IMG/VR virus record: IMGVR_UViG_3300033149_003685
Coordinates: 1 to 37,530 of that record
Reading direction: 5' to 3' (one strand)
DNA: 37,530 nucleotides
Source: a virus
The translations under genes were made by a program, and so were the position numbers. The notes beneath the pieces are model-generated. The model searched no databases and was not told the origin of the DNA. It saw nothing but the letters and a program-made list of their open reading frames with translations. Positions 1 to 8,679 of this stretch are shown piece by piece; position 1 is the stretch's first letter, and the number at the start of each line of letters is the position of its first letter.

Positions 1-30
1 GCCAGAATGAACGCCATACGCGCAGCCGCT
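1..30 (-). repeat. Partial fifth copy of the 57-bp fibre repeat
   Basis: These 30 bases encode SGCAYGVHSG on the minus strand, a degenerate copy of the first ten residues of the repeat unit at 37292-37530. They show that the left and right window edges lie in the same repeat array. Confidence 0.75.
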
Positions 31-711
31 GACTTCACATTGCAATACAGCGTCATTGCCGCTGTGCACGGCGTATCCTGTCGCGCCAGTGACACGAATG
101 TTGCGAGAGATGAGGATGACTAGTGCGTTCTGGATTTTGGCATTGGTTAATCCTGCTGTAACTGTAATTGTACTTGCCGCGATGCCGCTTGCGGCGATTG
201 TTCGCTCTTCAGTATCCTTGCCCGCATCAATGTCATCAATACGAATCGTGTCACCATCGGCCCAGATGTCCGCAGTAACGTCGGTGTCTACTGACAATAC
301 TGTTTGACCTGCGGCTTCCGCTGCGCTTAGTTTTATGATTGGATTGGTAGGCTGCGTACAATATAGCAGCAAGCTCAATCCGCCGCCCAGCGCGAATTTG
401 TGCGCCCCGTTGAGATCGATTGTGAATGTGACGTTGCTCGGCAATGGTGTGCCTGCGCTGCCAGCGCGGAACGTTCCCGCGCCATCTATATCTGCCGAGC
501 ATTTCAACACATAGCTGCCCGCAGCGGTGGAGCATTGCAATGTGCCTGTGACCGTGAGGTCTACGCCTGTGCCGAATCCGCTTTGATCAACATCGAATGT
601 GACTGTGTGACCGTCAGCAATGATGACTGTATCGCCATCGCCAGGCACGCCAGTGTCCCATGTGCCAGCGGCTGACCATAATCCATCGCCGACGCTTGTT
701 CTAGTAGCCAT
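1..711 (-). CDS. Tail fibre with beta-helix repeats, N-terminal part (runs off left edge)
   Basis: The minus-strand frame opens at the ATG at 711 (MATRTSVGDGLWSAAGTWDT) and stays open for 237 codons to base 1, so the gene is cut by the window edge. The start overlaps the TAG of the preceding small gene by 11 bp and has GAGGG upstream. The sequence is rich in short Val/Thr/Gly beta strands, and its last ten residues (SGCAYGVHSG) match the 19-residue repeat (SGCTYG...) in the gene entering at the right edge. It is therefore most likely the first half of one parallel beta-helix fibre or tailspike whose second half is at 36686-37530. Such proteins usually bind or cut host surface glycans; no catalytic residues are identifiable here, so the substrate is unknown. 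Confidence 0.75.
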   Translation of the reverse strand, partial: MATRTSVGDGLWSAAGTWDTGVPGDGDTVIIADGHTVTFDVDQSGFGTGVDLTVTGTLQCSTAAGSYVLKCSADIDGAGTFRAGSAGTPLPSNVTFTIDLNGAHKFALGGGLSLLLYCTQPTNPIIKLSAAEAAGQTVLSVDTDVTADIWADGDTIRIDDIDAGKDTEERTIAASGIAASTITVTAGLTNAKIQNALVILISRNIRVTGATGYAVHSGNDAVLQCEVSGCAYGVHSG

Positions 712-928
712 GCTCTGATTCCCTCAGTGGCGCTGTCAGCGCAGCCAAATCTGCTAACAATGGACTGTGAGCCAATACCTCAGCACGTTGGGCGGGTTGT
801 AGTTCTTCCCACAGTTTCAGCGTTGCTGCATAGTGTTCTGTAAGCAACGTCAACGCCCGTCTGATCTGCTTGCGCTTGCCAGGCGTCAGTTTGATGCTCT
901 TTTTGCGTCGCTTAGACAATGTGCCCAT
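701..928 (-). CDS. Small basic tail-region protein, unknown function
   Basis: This 75-aa protein begins MGTLSKRRKKSIKLT. The start at 928 is chosen because GAGGCGGA lies just upstream and the gene overlaps the preceding one by 17 bp; a longer frame to 994 would overlap far more and adds only Arg/Lys/Ser-rich shadow sequence. The first 25 residues are strongly basic, and the rest looks alpha-helical (LTLLTEHYAATLKLWEEL). It sits between the distal tail protein and the fibre gene, so a tail-tip assembly or chaperone role is possible. I recognise no family. Confidence 0.7.
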   Translation of the reverse strand: MGTLSKRRKKSIKLTPGKRKQIRRALTLLTEHYAATLKLWEELQPAQRAEVLAHSPLLADLAALTAPLRESEHGY

Positions 929-1124
929 CTTCCGCCTCGATTTCGACGCTTGGCTGCAATGCTTCTTGCTGGGCTTGCCAGTACTCCTGCGCAAGTGTCA
1001 TAAACGCTTCTGAAGACGGCCGGGTCTTGGAGCGTATCTTGAATTCGATGCGTTGTTTGTCAGGCAGTAAAATCTGCGCATACCATGCGTATTTCATATT
1101 ATAGCGTCGTATGATTTCAAACAT
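912..1124 (-). CDS. Small tail-region protein, unknown function
   Basis: This 70-aa protein begins MFEIIRRYNMKYAWYAQILL, with CGGAGA upstream of the ATG at 1124. An internal Met at residue 10 is an alternative start. The composition is mixed alpha/beta and acidic at the C terminus, with no membrane segment or known motif. It lies in the late operon directly after the distal tail protein (71-bp gap) and overlaps the next gene by 17 bp, which suggests translational coupling. Confidence 0.7.
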   Translation of the reverse strand: MFEIIRRYNMKYAWYAQILLPDKQRIEFKIRSKTRPSSEAFMTLAQEYWQAQQEALQPSVEIEAEDGHIV

Positions 1125-1195
1125 TGTTCTCCGTATGACCGTCAGGGCCGCGCTGGATCAGCATCCTGGTCTACCTTCCGCGAGGCTTCTCATGG

Positions 1196-3802
1196 TCACC
1201 TCACTTGTTTGTAACGAGGCCGGTACTTGGCCTCGACCTTGATCTGGTCCGAGATATTCCACGGCGCGCCTGTCCCGCTGCGCAGCCAGCAGAATACGAT
1301 GGCCGCTGGCTGGCCGTTTGGCAGATGCAGTGAATTCCACAGGTCAAGCCGATCACGCATTCGTTCTGTATCCACGTCATATGCCGTGAAGCCGCCATAA
1401 TCGCGGCTGCACGTGTCCAGCACCACGACGCGATTTTGCGGCCAGGACGATGTAGACGGCAATTCTGCATATGCTTCGTAGTCGTGCGGCAGCAACAGCA
1501 CGCCGTCGCAATACAGATCACCACTGGCAGCGTCGGCCTCGACGTTCAGTTCCAGATAGCAGTACGTTGCACCTGACCAGTCGCCAGGCACGTAGTACCG
1601 CTGTAGCGCGTACGGCGGGATGTAGTGCGACGGGATGCAGAGTATCTGCTCTCGGTCATCGCCAGTCTGCCACGTGTTATCGCCGCTGGCGTAGAATTGC
1701 TTTGTGTCTGGTCCCTCGGCGTAACCTGTGACAACTTTGTACGAGATGTGGTGATGGCTTGCCTCGGCAGTCAGAAAGCGTCCCAGCAGCCGCTTGTAGC
1801 CGTAGTACCAGGCCAAATCTTCTGGCTCAGTGGCAATCGGTATCTGGATGCGCGTGACTTCGTCCGTGGTGCTGGGCGTGGTGTGTGAACAGTTGTTGCT
1901 CGCACCGCCAGAGGCCCCAGCATCTGTGGCCAGCACAGTATCGCCGTCGAATGACGCCGAGCCGTCTTCAGCCTGTAGAAACGGTTTGCATTGCCAGCCG
2001 CGCAGCAATCGGCGATGCGGGTCGTTGTGGATTGGGAAGCCGTTTGTGGTCATGCCTGCATACAGGTAGAGCGGCGTCTGCGAAGCGGTCTGCTGCGTCA
2101 ATAACAGCTTCAGGCCGGCCCAGTCGTCACCTGGGCCGTTTAGCAATTCAATCCAGTCATGTTCATCATCGGTTTCGTCGTTGCTGTTATAGATCACACC
2201 AGTGCCTGTGTGTGACCAGACAACTGGCAACTCGGCACTGCCACGCCCTTTTGCCACACGCGCGCTGCGCTCCGTGGCTGTGAGCTCGCCGTCATAAATT
2301 TGCAGCTCTAGTATCTCGGCTTCCCAGTGCCCTGCGGGCGTGCTGTCTGAACCGAGCCAAAACGCGGCATTGGGCGCAGGTGCAGCATAACTGGCGGCAG
2401 TGCCTGCGGTCGCAATTGCCGAGCCACCCAGCGCATAGGCTTCTACGCGCAGTCCGTTTGCGCCATACTCAGCAAACACATGTAAACTATCATCTGCCGA
2501 GAAAGTAGCCGCTCCTGTGACGGCAGTATTCGTGCCATCGGTGAATTCAAAGCGTGTGTTGGCTTGGTCGTAGTGCAAGCGCATTGAGCCGCAGTAAAAC
2601 AGATAAGCGTCGGCCTCGAAATCGTCGCTGTCGAATGGCGCTTTGACGATCATAGATACTGTAGCCGCTACACGCGGCAGCATGAGCGGCACAGTGCCGA
2701 CGGCGTTGCGATAGAACACGCCACCTACTGTGCGCACCGATGTAGTTGTGTGCGCCGCTCCAGAGAAGGCATGACCGCGCCCCAGGTTGCCATAACAGTA
2801 GGGCGAGCAGTGGACTTTTTCCTCAATCTGGAAGCAATCCACGGCGACGCTGTAGCCTGGCTCGACCTGGAGGCCGAAGTTCGTTGCCGCATTAATGCCA
2901 GTAACGTTTTCTGCAGTTAGCCAGTACCAATCGCTGTCGTTGTCATCTGCCGTGAACGTCGTCGTCAGCACGACATTGTAAAACAGGCGACAAACAGCCG
3001 CGCTTACGGTCCCGCCATCGAGTCTGCGAACGCGCACTTGCAGGCTATGCTTGTTGGTGTTGCAGACATTGACGGATTGGTAGAATTGCTGTGCGCTGGC
3101 GTGGCCGTTGTCCAGGATGATTGAGGCGAAGCCAGCATAGATATACGCCGGATCGGTGTTCTCTGTGACAGTCAACGCCACATCGGAAACGGACCAGCCA
3201 GCGTCTCTGTCGGCTTCGTTGTCAAACTGTGTGTTGGTGGCTTTGTTTGTCGTTGCTGGATCGATGAACAGTGAGCCGTGGTCGCTGGTTCTGATTGAGC
3301 CTTGCGCCTGGCCCAACCAGCGGTCTCGTTTTGTCTCCCACGGATAGACTGGTTCATTCTGCGGATTGTGTCTGGCACGGCAACGCAAGGTCAGTTCTAC
3401 ATCATTAATCGCGCTGGCAGCCAACAACTGCTGCTGCCAGCGTCCGTTCACGGTGTATGAGATAGCAGCTTCTTTCACTGTGCCGCGCCCACCGAGCATC
3501 CGATAGCGGAAGCCGCGCCCGAACACGGTATCTTTGCTTGTGCCGTCTTTTTCCTTCACCGCCAGATACACCGGCTCGGCAGACTGACCCTCCAGGTAGT
3601 CAATCGCAGCCTGATTCAGCATGTCAAACTGGTGCAGCAAGAGTTTGATACGCTCGGTATAACTATCAGGATCAGTGAGCGTCAGCTTCATGGTCAACAG
3701 CTCTCCAGCGTCAGAGAATTCCTGCAGATAGAAGCTGCTGAGATCCGTCAGATTGACTTCAGTGTCGCCGTGTGTTAGCTTGACAACCAGTTGTGACGTC
3801 AT
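1196..3802 (-). CDS. Distal tail / tail-tip protein with LamG-like domain
   Basis: This 868-aa virion protein starts with an ATGA overlap on the tape-measure stop codon. The position directly after the tape measure and the beta-rich N terminus (about residues 1-160, starting MTSQLVVKLTHGDTEVNL) fit a distal tail protein that caps the tail tube. Residues about 350-520 look like a concanavalin/LamG sandwich, with strands around LFYCGSMRLHYDQANTRFEF, FWLGSD and AEILELQIYDGELT, a fold that often binds carbohydrate. The C-terminal 340 residues form another beta-rich region. It is unusually long for a plain distal tail protein, so it may combine a baseplate and a receptor-binding function. Fold assignments are from sequence pattern only. 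Confidence 0.75.
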   Translation of the reverse strand: MTSQLVVKLTHGDTEVNLTDLSSFYLQEFSDAGELLTMKLTLTDPDSYTERIKLLLHQFDMLNQAAIDYLEGQSAEPVYLAVKEKDGTSKDTVFGRGFRYRMLGGRGTVKEAAISYTVNGRWQQQLLAASAINDVELTLRCRARHNPQNEPVYPWETKRDRWLGQAQGSIRTSDHGSLFIDPATTNKATNTQFDNEADRDAGWSVSDVALTVTENTDPAYIYAGFASIILDNGHASAQQFYQSVNVCNTNKHSLQVRVRRLDGGTVSAAVCRLFYNVVLTTTFTADDNDSDWYWLTAENVTGINAATNFGLQVEPGYSVAVDCFQIEEKVHCSPYCYGNLGRGHAFSGAAHTTTSVRTVGGVFYRNAVGTVPLMLPRVAATVSMIVKAPFDSDDFEADAYLFYCGSMRLHYDQANTRFEFTDGTNTAVTGAATFSADDSLHVFAEYGANGLRVEAYALGGSAIATAGTAASYAAPAPNAAFWLGSDSTPAGHWEAEILELQIYDGELTATERSARVAKGRGSAELPVVWSHTGTGVIYNSNDETDDEHDWIELLNGPGDDWAGLKLLLTQQTASQTPLYLYAGMTTNGFPIHNDPHRRLLRGWQCKPFLQAEDGSASFDGDTVLATDAGASGGASNNCSHTTPSTTDEVTRIQIPIATEPEDLAWYYGYKRLLGRFLTAEASHHHISYKVVTGYAEGPDTKQFYASGDNTWQTGDDREQILCIPSHYIPPYALQRYYVPGDWSGATYCYLELNVEADAASGDLYCDGVLLLPHDYEAYAELPSTSSWPQNRVVVLDTCSRDYGGFTAYDVDTERMRDRLDLWNSLHLPNGQPAAIVFCWLRSGTGAPWNISDQIKVEAKYRPRYKQVR

Positions 3803-6800
3803 GATGTTGGAATCCCATATCGATCGGCTGTGTCTGCCTGCTCAGCCAGCCGTGCAGAGACCTCATCTGTCACCATCGCGGCCAACTGCTTAACCCACAC
3901 CTCTTCACCAAACATTGGTCCCGTGATCGTGACAGGAACACTGACGCTATGCTGCACGACAGTGACAGGTTGTTGTTGTGGAGCAGCAGCGCCCCAGGCT
4001 CCCGCTGTAGCGTGCATATCTTCACGGCGAAAAAGCGCTGGCCGTGGCAGTTCAAAAGGAGGCGTTTGCTCTACCAGCCGCCGGCCGCGTTTCAACAGCA
4101 ATCCGCCACCGCCAGCGAATCCCTGCCAAAACGAGCTTACGGCTTCCTGGCCCATGCTGAACATAACCGTAGATTGAGAGTGCATATCTAACAGACTTCT
4201 GATTGATTCTTCTGCCGCCGCTGCTAACGCTGCAGCCGCTGCCTGCACGGCTGGCAGTGCAGACATCAGGCCGTCTGCCAGTGATTGACCGATCTGCCTG
4301 CCCGCGCTCGTCAGTGAGATGGAGGCCAGCATCTCGCGATATGTGCCTGTCAGCCAGGAGTAAAAGCCGATGAAGGACTGCTTAAGGCTCTCCAGGATGC
4401 TGTTCATCTCGTTGAGCAGCTCCATGAGCATGCCGGACTCAAAGCCTATCTCGCCCTCAGTGCCGGTCGATAGTATGCGCATGGCGTCGAGAATCGCAGT
4501 CACGAATTGTGCCAGCAGCATCTGCAGATCGCCCGCGCCGCCTGCTTCCAGCCACTCACGGATCATGCCGCGTATTTGTTCGATGCCGCCGAACAGCGAG
4601 ATGAGATTGTCGCGGATAGCACCAACTCGCCCGGCCACATCTGCTGACAACTGCGCCGCTGATTGTATCGGGCCCAGGATGGCCTCAAACGCCTGACCGA
4701 AAGCGGCCAGATGCTCTTTGCTGAACGTTTCAAACAGTGTTACCGCGTTGCTGAGTATGCTCTCGTTGCGCTGTACCCACGAATTCGTATCCAGCAGTGC
4801 TTTGAGCATGTTGTCGAAAAACAACACGATGTTCAGATGTACAACGTGCAGCGACTTGCTGGTCACCTCGGTGACGCGATGCAAAACGTCGAGCAGGTCT
4901 GCCAGCGGCTCCATCGCCGTCTTCCAGCGTGTCAGAATCGGGCCAATGACCTCAAATGCAGCCACGGCCTCAGCCACGGCAGGATGCGTGCGCATGTAGT
5001 TCACGACGTCAATCATCAGATGTTTCATGTACTCGAAAAATGAGATGATGTTGCCGCCGATCTCATGCGCCTGAGCGCTGGCGGCCTTGCTCACTCCGTT
5101 GAGCACACTTAGCAGAGCTTCCAGCGGCTCCAGCACGGTGGCCCACTGCTCGAAGCCCTCCTGCCAGTCACCCAGGGTCCCTACCGTCTCGGTCAGCGCC
5201 AGGAATGTATCGGGATCACTGATATACTCTGCCAGGTCAGCAACTAACTGGATGATGTTATCGAACAGCACGCTTACTGCCAGTTTGAAGTCAGGCACTT
5301 CCTCTGCGCCTGCTTGCACCACGGACGTTGCTGCTGCAATCATATCTGCAAGCGGCTTGAACAGCTCTGACATCGTTTTGAAATCATCCTGCCAGTCGGT
5401 CAGCGCGGCCATAGTTTCACTGAGCTTAATGAACGACTTCGCGCGATATTCCTCAATCGCGATGACCAGGTCGTTGACGAAATCAAACATGCGCGTGATG
5501 GCTGCCTTGATTGCGTTGGCGCTGATTGCCTCGCCGGACAACCGCAATTCCTTCATGAGTCGCGCTGTGGCACCAAGCGCGTCACCCAGTTTGCCGAGCG
5601 CACCAGCCAAGGCCGGCACACTGGAGGCCGCCAGTTCTTTCATGGCCGCGCTAATGCCCTGCAGAGCGATTTGCAGTGGCGATGGTGAGCCTGGGCGCAA
5701 CCACGAAGGCAGTTTGTCGGCTAGATTCCATAGAGCGTTACCAAACTTGTCAATAACGCCGCGGATAGTATCCATGACATCGCCAATCCGGCGGATAGCG
5801 GGCACGAGGTGCTCAGCGATGAAATCGCTAACTCGTTGCAAAATTGGATATAACACATCGAAAAGCGCCCGCGCCACCTTGATTATGATTGGCACTAGTA
5901 CAGCCAGCGCACCAATAACGAGCATCGTTATAACTTGCGCCAGGCTCTTCAAAAGAGGCAACAGGTTTTCTACGATCACTGTGGCTAACGCCGATAACGC
6001 GGGCTGTAATGTTTCATGCCAGGCATTGCCCAACGCCTCAAATACGCTAGGCAGATTGTCCCCGATCCAAACCCCGACGGCGACTAGTGCCGGAAGCACG
6101 ATATTAGCGAGTGTGCTGAACAATGAATTGAACGCGGGCAACAATTTGGTATCGAAAAAGTTGCTCAGGACTGCAATGGCGGCCGGCAATTGGGCTTGGA
6201 GCCATCCTGCCAAATCGGCGAGTGATGGCGATAGCGTGTCGATTCTCTGAACAGTTTCGGACAGGCTGCTAGAGAGATTGTTCCGCAGTGAGGTGACAAT
6301 AGAGGAAATTGCGGGCGCCAGTGTTTGTCCGAACAGTGCGCTGAGTTTGGTTAATGCGCTGGTCAGACCCTGCCCCAGAGCACTGGCGGCCGGCTGTATC
6401 GCTGCTCTGAGCGTAGTGAATGTTGAGCGTGCAGTCGCAATTGCAGCAGGCAATGCAGATGCTAACCAGTTGATAGCCGTTGAAATGGCAGGCCCCAGTG
6501 TTTGCGTGAAAAAGCCACTGAGCGTGTTGAGTGCGCCCGGCAAACTTTGCCCCAGGCTACCTGCTACTGACTGCGCGGCCGCACCAAGTGCGCCGAGTAC
6601 TGAGTTCACAACTGCAATCGCTCTCGGTAAATTAGCCTGAAACCATGTCGCTAGATTGACCAGCACTGGCAACAGTGTGCTCTGCACAAACGTGCCGACT
6701 GCCTGAAAAGCTGCGGGAAGATTCTCGCGCAGCCAGGTGATAGTCGTGGAAATGGCTGGAATTAATCTCTGTGCAAACACATCACCAAGCGCGATTAACG

Positions 6801-8193
6801 CCCCCGACATTACTGGCCCCAACGCGCTCGCTACCCATTGCACGACCGCGCTGAGTGTGTTGAATACCGAGCTTGCAGTAGCAATTGCATCAGGAAGAGC
6901 AGAGGCCAACCAAGTAGTAACGGAACGAAGAGCTGGCCGCAATTTCTGCTCAAACAGACTGGTAAGAAGAGTCAGCGCCTGGGGCAAAGCCTGGCCCAGC
7001 ATATTCGCAACTGACTGCGCTGCGCCGCTGAGTGTAGCGAACAGCCATCGCGACGCTATGATCGCGCCCGGCAGCACGGAAGAGAGCCAGGCACTCAGCG
7101 TCGCAATTGCTCCTGGCAAATTGGCTTGGAACCACGTTACCAATTGGGAGAGCACGGGCAGCAGTGTGCCTTGCACGAACGCACTGATCGTCTGAAGCGC
7201 CATGGACAGGTTGACACGCAGCCAGTTGGCGACTGTGGAAATTGCTGGCGCTAATCGATCTACGAACAGACTGCTAAGCATAGCCAACACGTTCGGCAAA
7301 GTCTGACCAAGCATGCTGATCACTGGACGCACTGCCGCGCTGAGTGTGGCAAACATGGTCTGTGCAGTTGCGATTGCGCCAGGCAACACAGAAGCCAGCC
7401 AGTTGCCGAAGGCGACCAGCGCAGGGGTTAGCCCACTTGCAAATTGAGTAACCAACGGCCCGACCACGGCCATGATGGCCTGCATGGCTGGCAGCAGCGC
7501 CATGCCCAAATCCGTTTTCAGATTTTGCATCGTGACACGGAACGCCGCGAATTGCTGAGCAGCAGTGCCAACAACCTCCGGCATAGCAGCGGTGTTGGCC
7601 TTCAGCTTTTCCATGACGACGGCCATCATGCCCGCTTGTTGCTGTGTTTTGCTGAGCGCGTCGGCTTCGACTCCAAACATCTCTGACGCGCGCTCTACTG
7701 CATCTGACAGGCTAACCTGGATGCCGAGGTTGTCCAGAATCATCGGCGACATACGACCAACGCCGCGGACGAGGCTGGTAATCATGTAGTCCATGCTCTC
7801 ACCAGTCGCGGCAGCGGCTTTTTGCAGGTACTGCATGGCGTTAGGAAGTTGATCTGCAAAGTCTTTGCTGACCAACTGTGCGGCCATGTTGTAGCTCTTC
7901 ATCAGATCGATGTTTGTGACCATGCCTGAAGAGCCCGCTTGCAGCGCAGAGAGCATTGCCGTCGCGTCACCGCTGATGCCCTCAAAGGCCGCCTTGACGT
8001 TTGCCAGCGGCGCGGCGTCAGCAGCCAGCTTCGTTAGTGCACCACCAAGCGCGGCGACGCCACCAGCACCTGCCATGCCCAGGCCAACCGCGGCCTTGCC
8101 TATGCCGCCCAAGGCGCGTTTCAGGGGCCCTAATCCCTTGCTCGCCTGATCTTTCAGTTTGAGAACCAGCTCAAGAGGAATGCCTTTAGCCAT
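3799..8193 (-). CDS. Tail tape measure protein
   Basis: The 1464-aa protein is by far the longest gene in the window and follows the tail chaperone pair, as expected for a tape measure, which sets tail length and is ejected with DNA. The N terminus (LKLKDQASKGLGPLKRALGG) and the following Gly/Ala-rich hydrophobic stretch (residues about 30-60) are typical. Residues about 265-640 contain repeated modules of the form F-x-TL-x(3)-Q...LGQxLPxAL...LF...LxPAIS with regularly spaced Trp (WLxxxLPxAI). The remainder is mostly helical, with hydrophobic segments near 750-800. The start is the ATG 7 bp inside the end of the frameshifted chaperone frame. By the usual rule of about 1.5 angstrom per residue the tail would be roughly 200 nm (estimate). 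Confidence 0.95.
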   Translation of the reverse strand: MAKGIPLELVLKLKDQASKGLGPLKRALGGIGKAAVGLGMAGAGGVAALGGALTKLAADAAPLANVKAAFEGISGDATAMLSALQAGSSGMVTNIDLMKSYNMAAQLVSKDFADQLPNAMQYLQKAAAATGESMDYMITSLVRGVGRMSPMILDNLGIQVSLSDAVERASEMFGVEADALSKTQQQAGMMAVVMEKLKANTAAMPEVVGTAAQQFAAFRVTMQNLKTDLGMALLPAMQAIMAVVGPLVTQFASGLTPALVAFGNWLASVLPGAIATAQTMFATLSAAVRPVISMLGQTLPNVLAMLSSLFVDRLAPAISTVANWLRVNLSMALQTISAFVQGTLLPVLSQLVTWFQANLPGAIATLSAWLSSVLPGAIIASRWLFATLSGAAQSVANMLGQALPQALTLLTSLFEQKLRPALRSVTTWLASALPDAIATASSVFNTLSAVVQWVASALGPVMSGALIALGDVFAQRLIPAISTTITWLRENLPAAFQAVGTFVQSTLLPVLVNLATWFQANLPRAIAVVNSVLGALGAAAQSVAGSLGQSLPGALNTLSGFFTQTLGPAISTAINWLASALPAAIATARSTFTTLRAAIQPAASALGQGLTSALTKLSALFGQTLAPAISSIVTSLRNNLSSSLSETVQRIDTLSPSLADLAGWLQAQLPAAIAVLSNFFDTKLLPAFNSLFSTLANIVLPALVAVGVWIGDNLPSVFEALGNAWHETLQPALSALATVIVENLLPLLKSLAQVITMLVIGALAVLVPIIIKVARALFDVLYPILQRVSDFIAEHLVPAIRRIGDVMDTIRGVIDKFGNALWNLADKLPSWLRPGSPSPLQIALQGISAAMKELAASSVPALAGALGKLGDALGATARLMKELRLSGEAISANAIKAAITRMFDFVNDLVIAIEEYRAKSFIKLSETMAALTDWQDDFKTMSELFKPLADMIAAATSVVQAGAEEVPDFKLAVSVLFDNIIQLVADLAEYISDPDTFLALTETVGTLGDWQEGFEQWATVLEPLEALLSVLNGVSKAASAQAHEIGGNIISFFEYMKHLMIDVVNYMRTHPAVAEAVAAFEVIGPILTRWKTAMEPLADLLDVLHRVTEVTSKSLHVVHLNIVLFFDNMLKALLDTNSWVQRNESILSNAVTLFETFSKEHLAAFGQAFEAILGPIQSAAQLSADVAGRVGAIRDNLISLFGGIEQIRGMIREWLEAGGAGDLQMLLAQFVTAILDAMRILSTGTEGEIGFESGMLMELLNEMNSILESLKQSFIGFYSWLTGTYREMLASISLTSAGRQIGQSLADGLMSALPAVQAAAAALAAAAEESIRSLLDMHSQSTVMFSMGQEAVSSFWQGFAGGGGLLLKRGRRLVEQTPPFELPRPALFRREDMHATAGAWGAAAPQQQPVTVVQHSVSVPVTITGPMFGEEVWVKQLAAMVTDEVSARLAEQADTADRYGIPTS

Positions 8194-8670
8194 GCTTCAA
8201 CTTTCGCTGCGCTCGCTTCATGTCCGCCTCAATGCGCCACGATTGCGCAAGCTCCCACGCCTGCTGCCGATAGTACCACAGCCAAGCGTCACCGCGCAAG
8301 CGCATCAGCTCGTGAGGCGGGATGCCCCATGCCTCAGCTACTCGGAGATCTCCGACCCAGGCAGGGACACTGTCTCCGGCCCCGGCTGACCAGCGCTTGA
8401 GAAGTTGCCACTCTGAGGGTTTACGGCTTCTTCCTCAACCTCCTGCTGGCTCTGCTGTATCTCGGCGAAGAGCTCTTCTAGCTCATAGCCTGTGCAGTCC
8501 TCAAGGTCCTCATATGTCCACTCTGATCCAGCGGCCAGCAGCCGTTGCAGCATTTCCAACTGCTCAGATGTTATCGCCGGGTCCTCAATAACACGCAGCA
8601 GCGCCTTCTGTTCGCCCATCGTCAGCCGCTTCATGTCGAACGAAAACGGTTTATCCGGTTTCATTTGCAC
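8186..8670 (-). CDS. Tail assembly chaperone, frameshifted GT form
   Basis: Reading the short chaperone gene to its Asn-Pro at residues 84-85 and then slipping back one base at AAACCCT gives a 161-aa fusion. The new tail continues SEWQLLKRWSAGAGD, then RVAEAWGIPPHELMRLRGDA and WLWYYRQQAWELAQ, ending at TAA 8186-8188, eight bases inside the tape-measure gene. This matches the lambda gpG/gpGT arrangement: G and GT bind the tape measure and recruit tail tube protein. The downstream frame has no start of its own and the WGIPPHE-type sequence is protein-like, so it is very likely expressed by -1 frameshifting. The frameshift is inferred from sequence. Confidence 0.85.
8338..8670 (-). CDS. Tail assembly chaperone, short G form
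   Basis: This 110-aa acidic protein (MQMKPDKPFSFDMKRLTMGE...) lies between the tail tube gene and the tape measure, the standard place of the lambda G-type chaperone. Translation without slippage ends at TAG 8338-8340. A short gap of 9 bp separates it from the tail tube gene upstream. The middle region (ITSEQLEMLQRLL and YELEELFAEIQQSQQ) is helical. It should be the abundant form, with the frameshifted form made at a few percent. Confidence 0.88.
   Translation of the reverse strand: MQMKPDKPFSFDMKRLTMGEQKALLRVIEDPAITSEQLEMLQRLLAAGSEWTYEDLEDCTGYELEELFAEIQQSQQEVEEEAVNPQSGNFSSAGQPGPETVSLPGSEISE
8416..8422 (-). promoter_or_regulatory. Programmed -1 frameshift slippery site AAACCCT
   Basis: On the minus strand the heptamer reads A-AAC-CCT in the zero frame, a perfect X-XXY-YYZ site, so tRNAs on AAC and CCT can re-pair with AAA and CCC. 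The -1 frame is open from a stop just upstream of this site through to 8186, so slippage here (and not later) gives the longest sensible fusion. Confidence 0.85.
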
Positions 8671-8679
8671 TCCCTGTTC

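Noticed and set aside
5087-6250. 387-codon plus-strand frame, Ser/Ala-rich
   Set aside because: It is antisense to the tape measure gene; its composition mirrors that gene and there is no ribosome site or family match.
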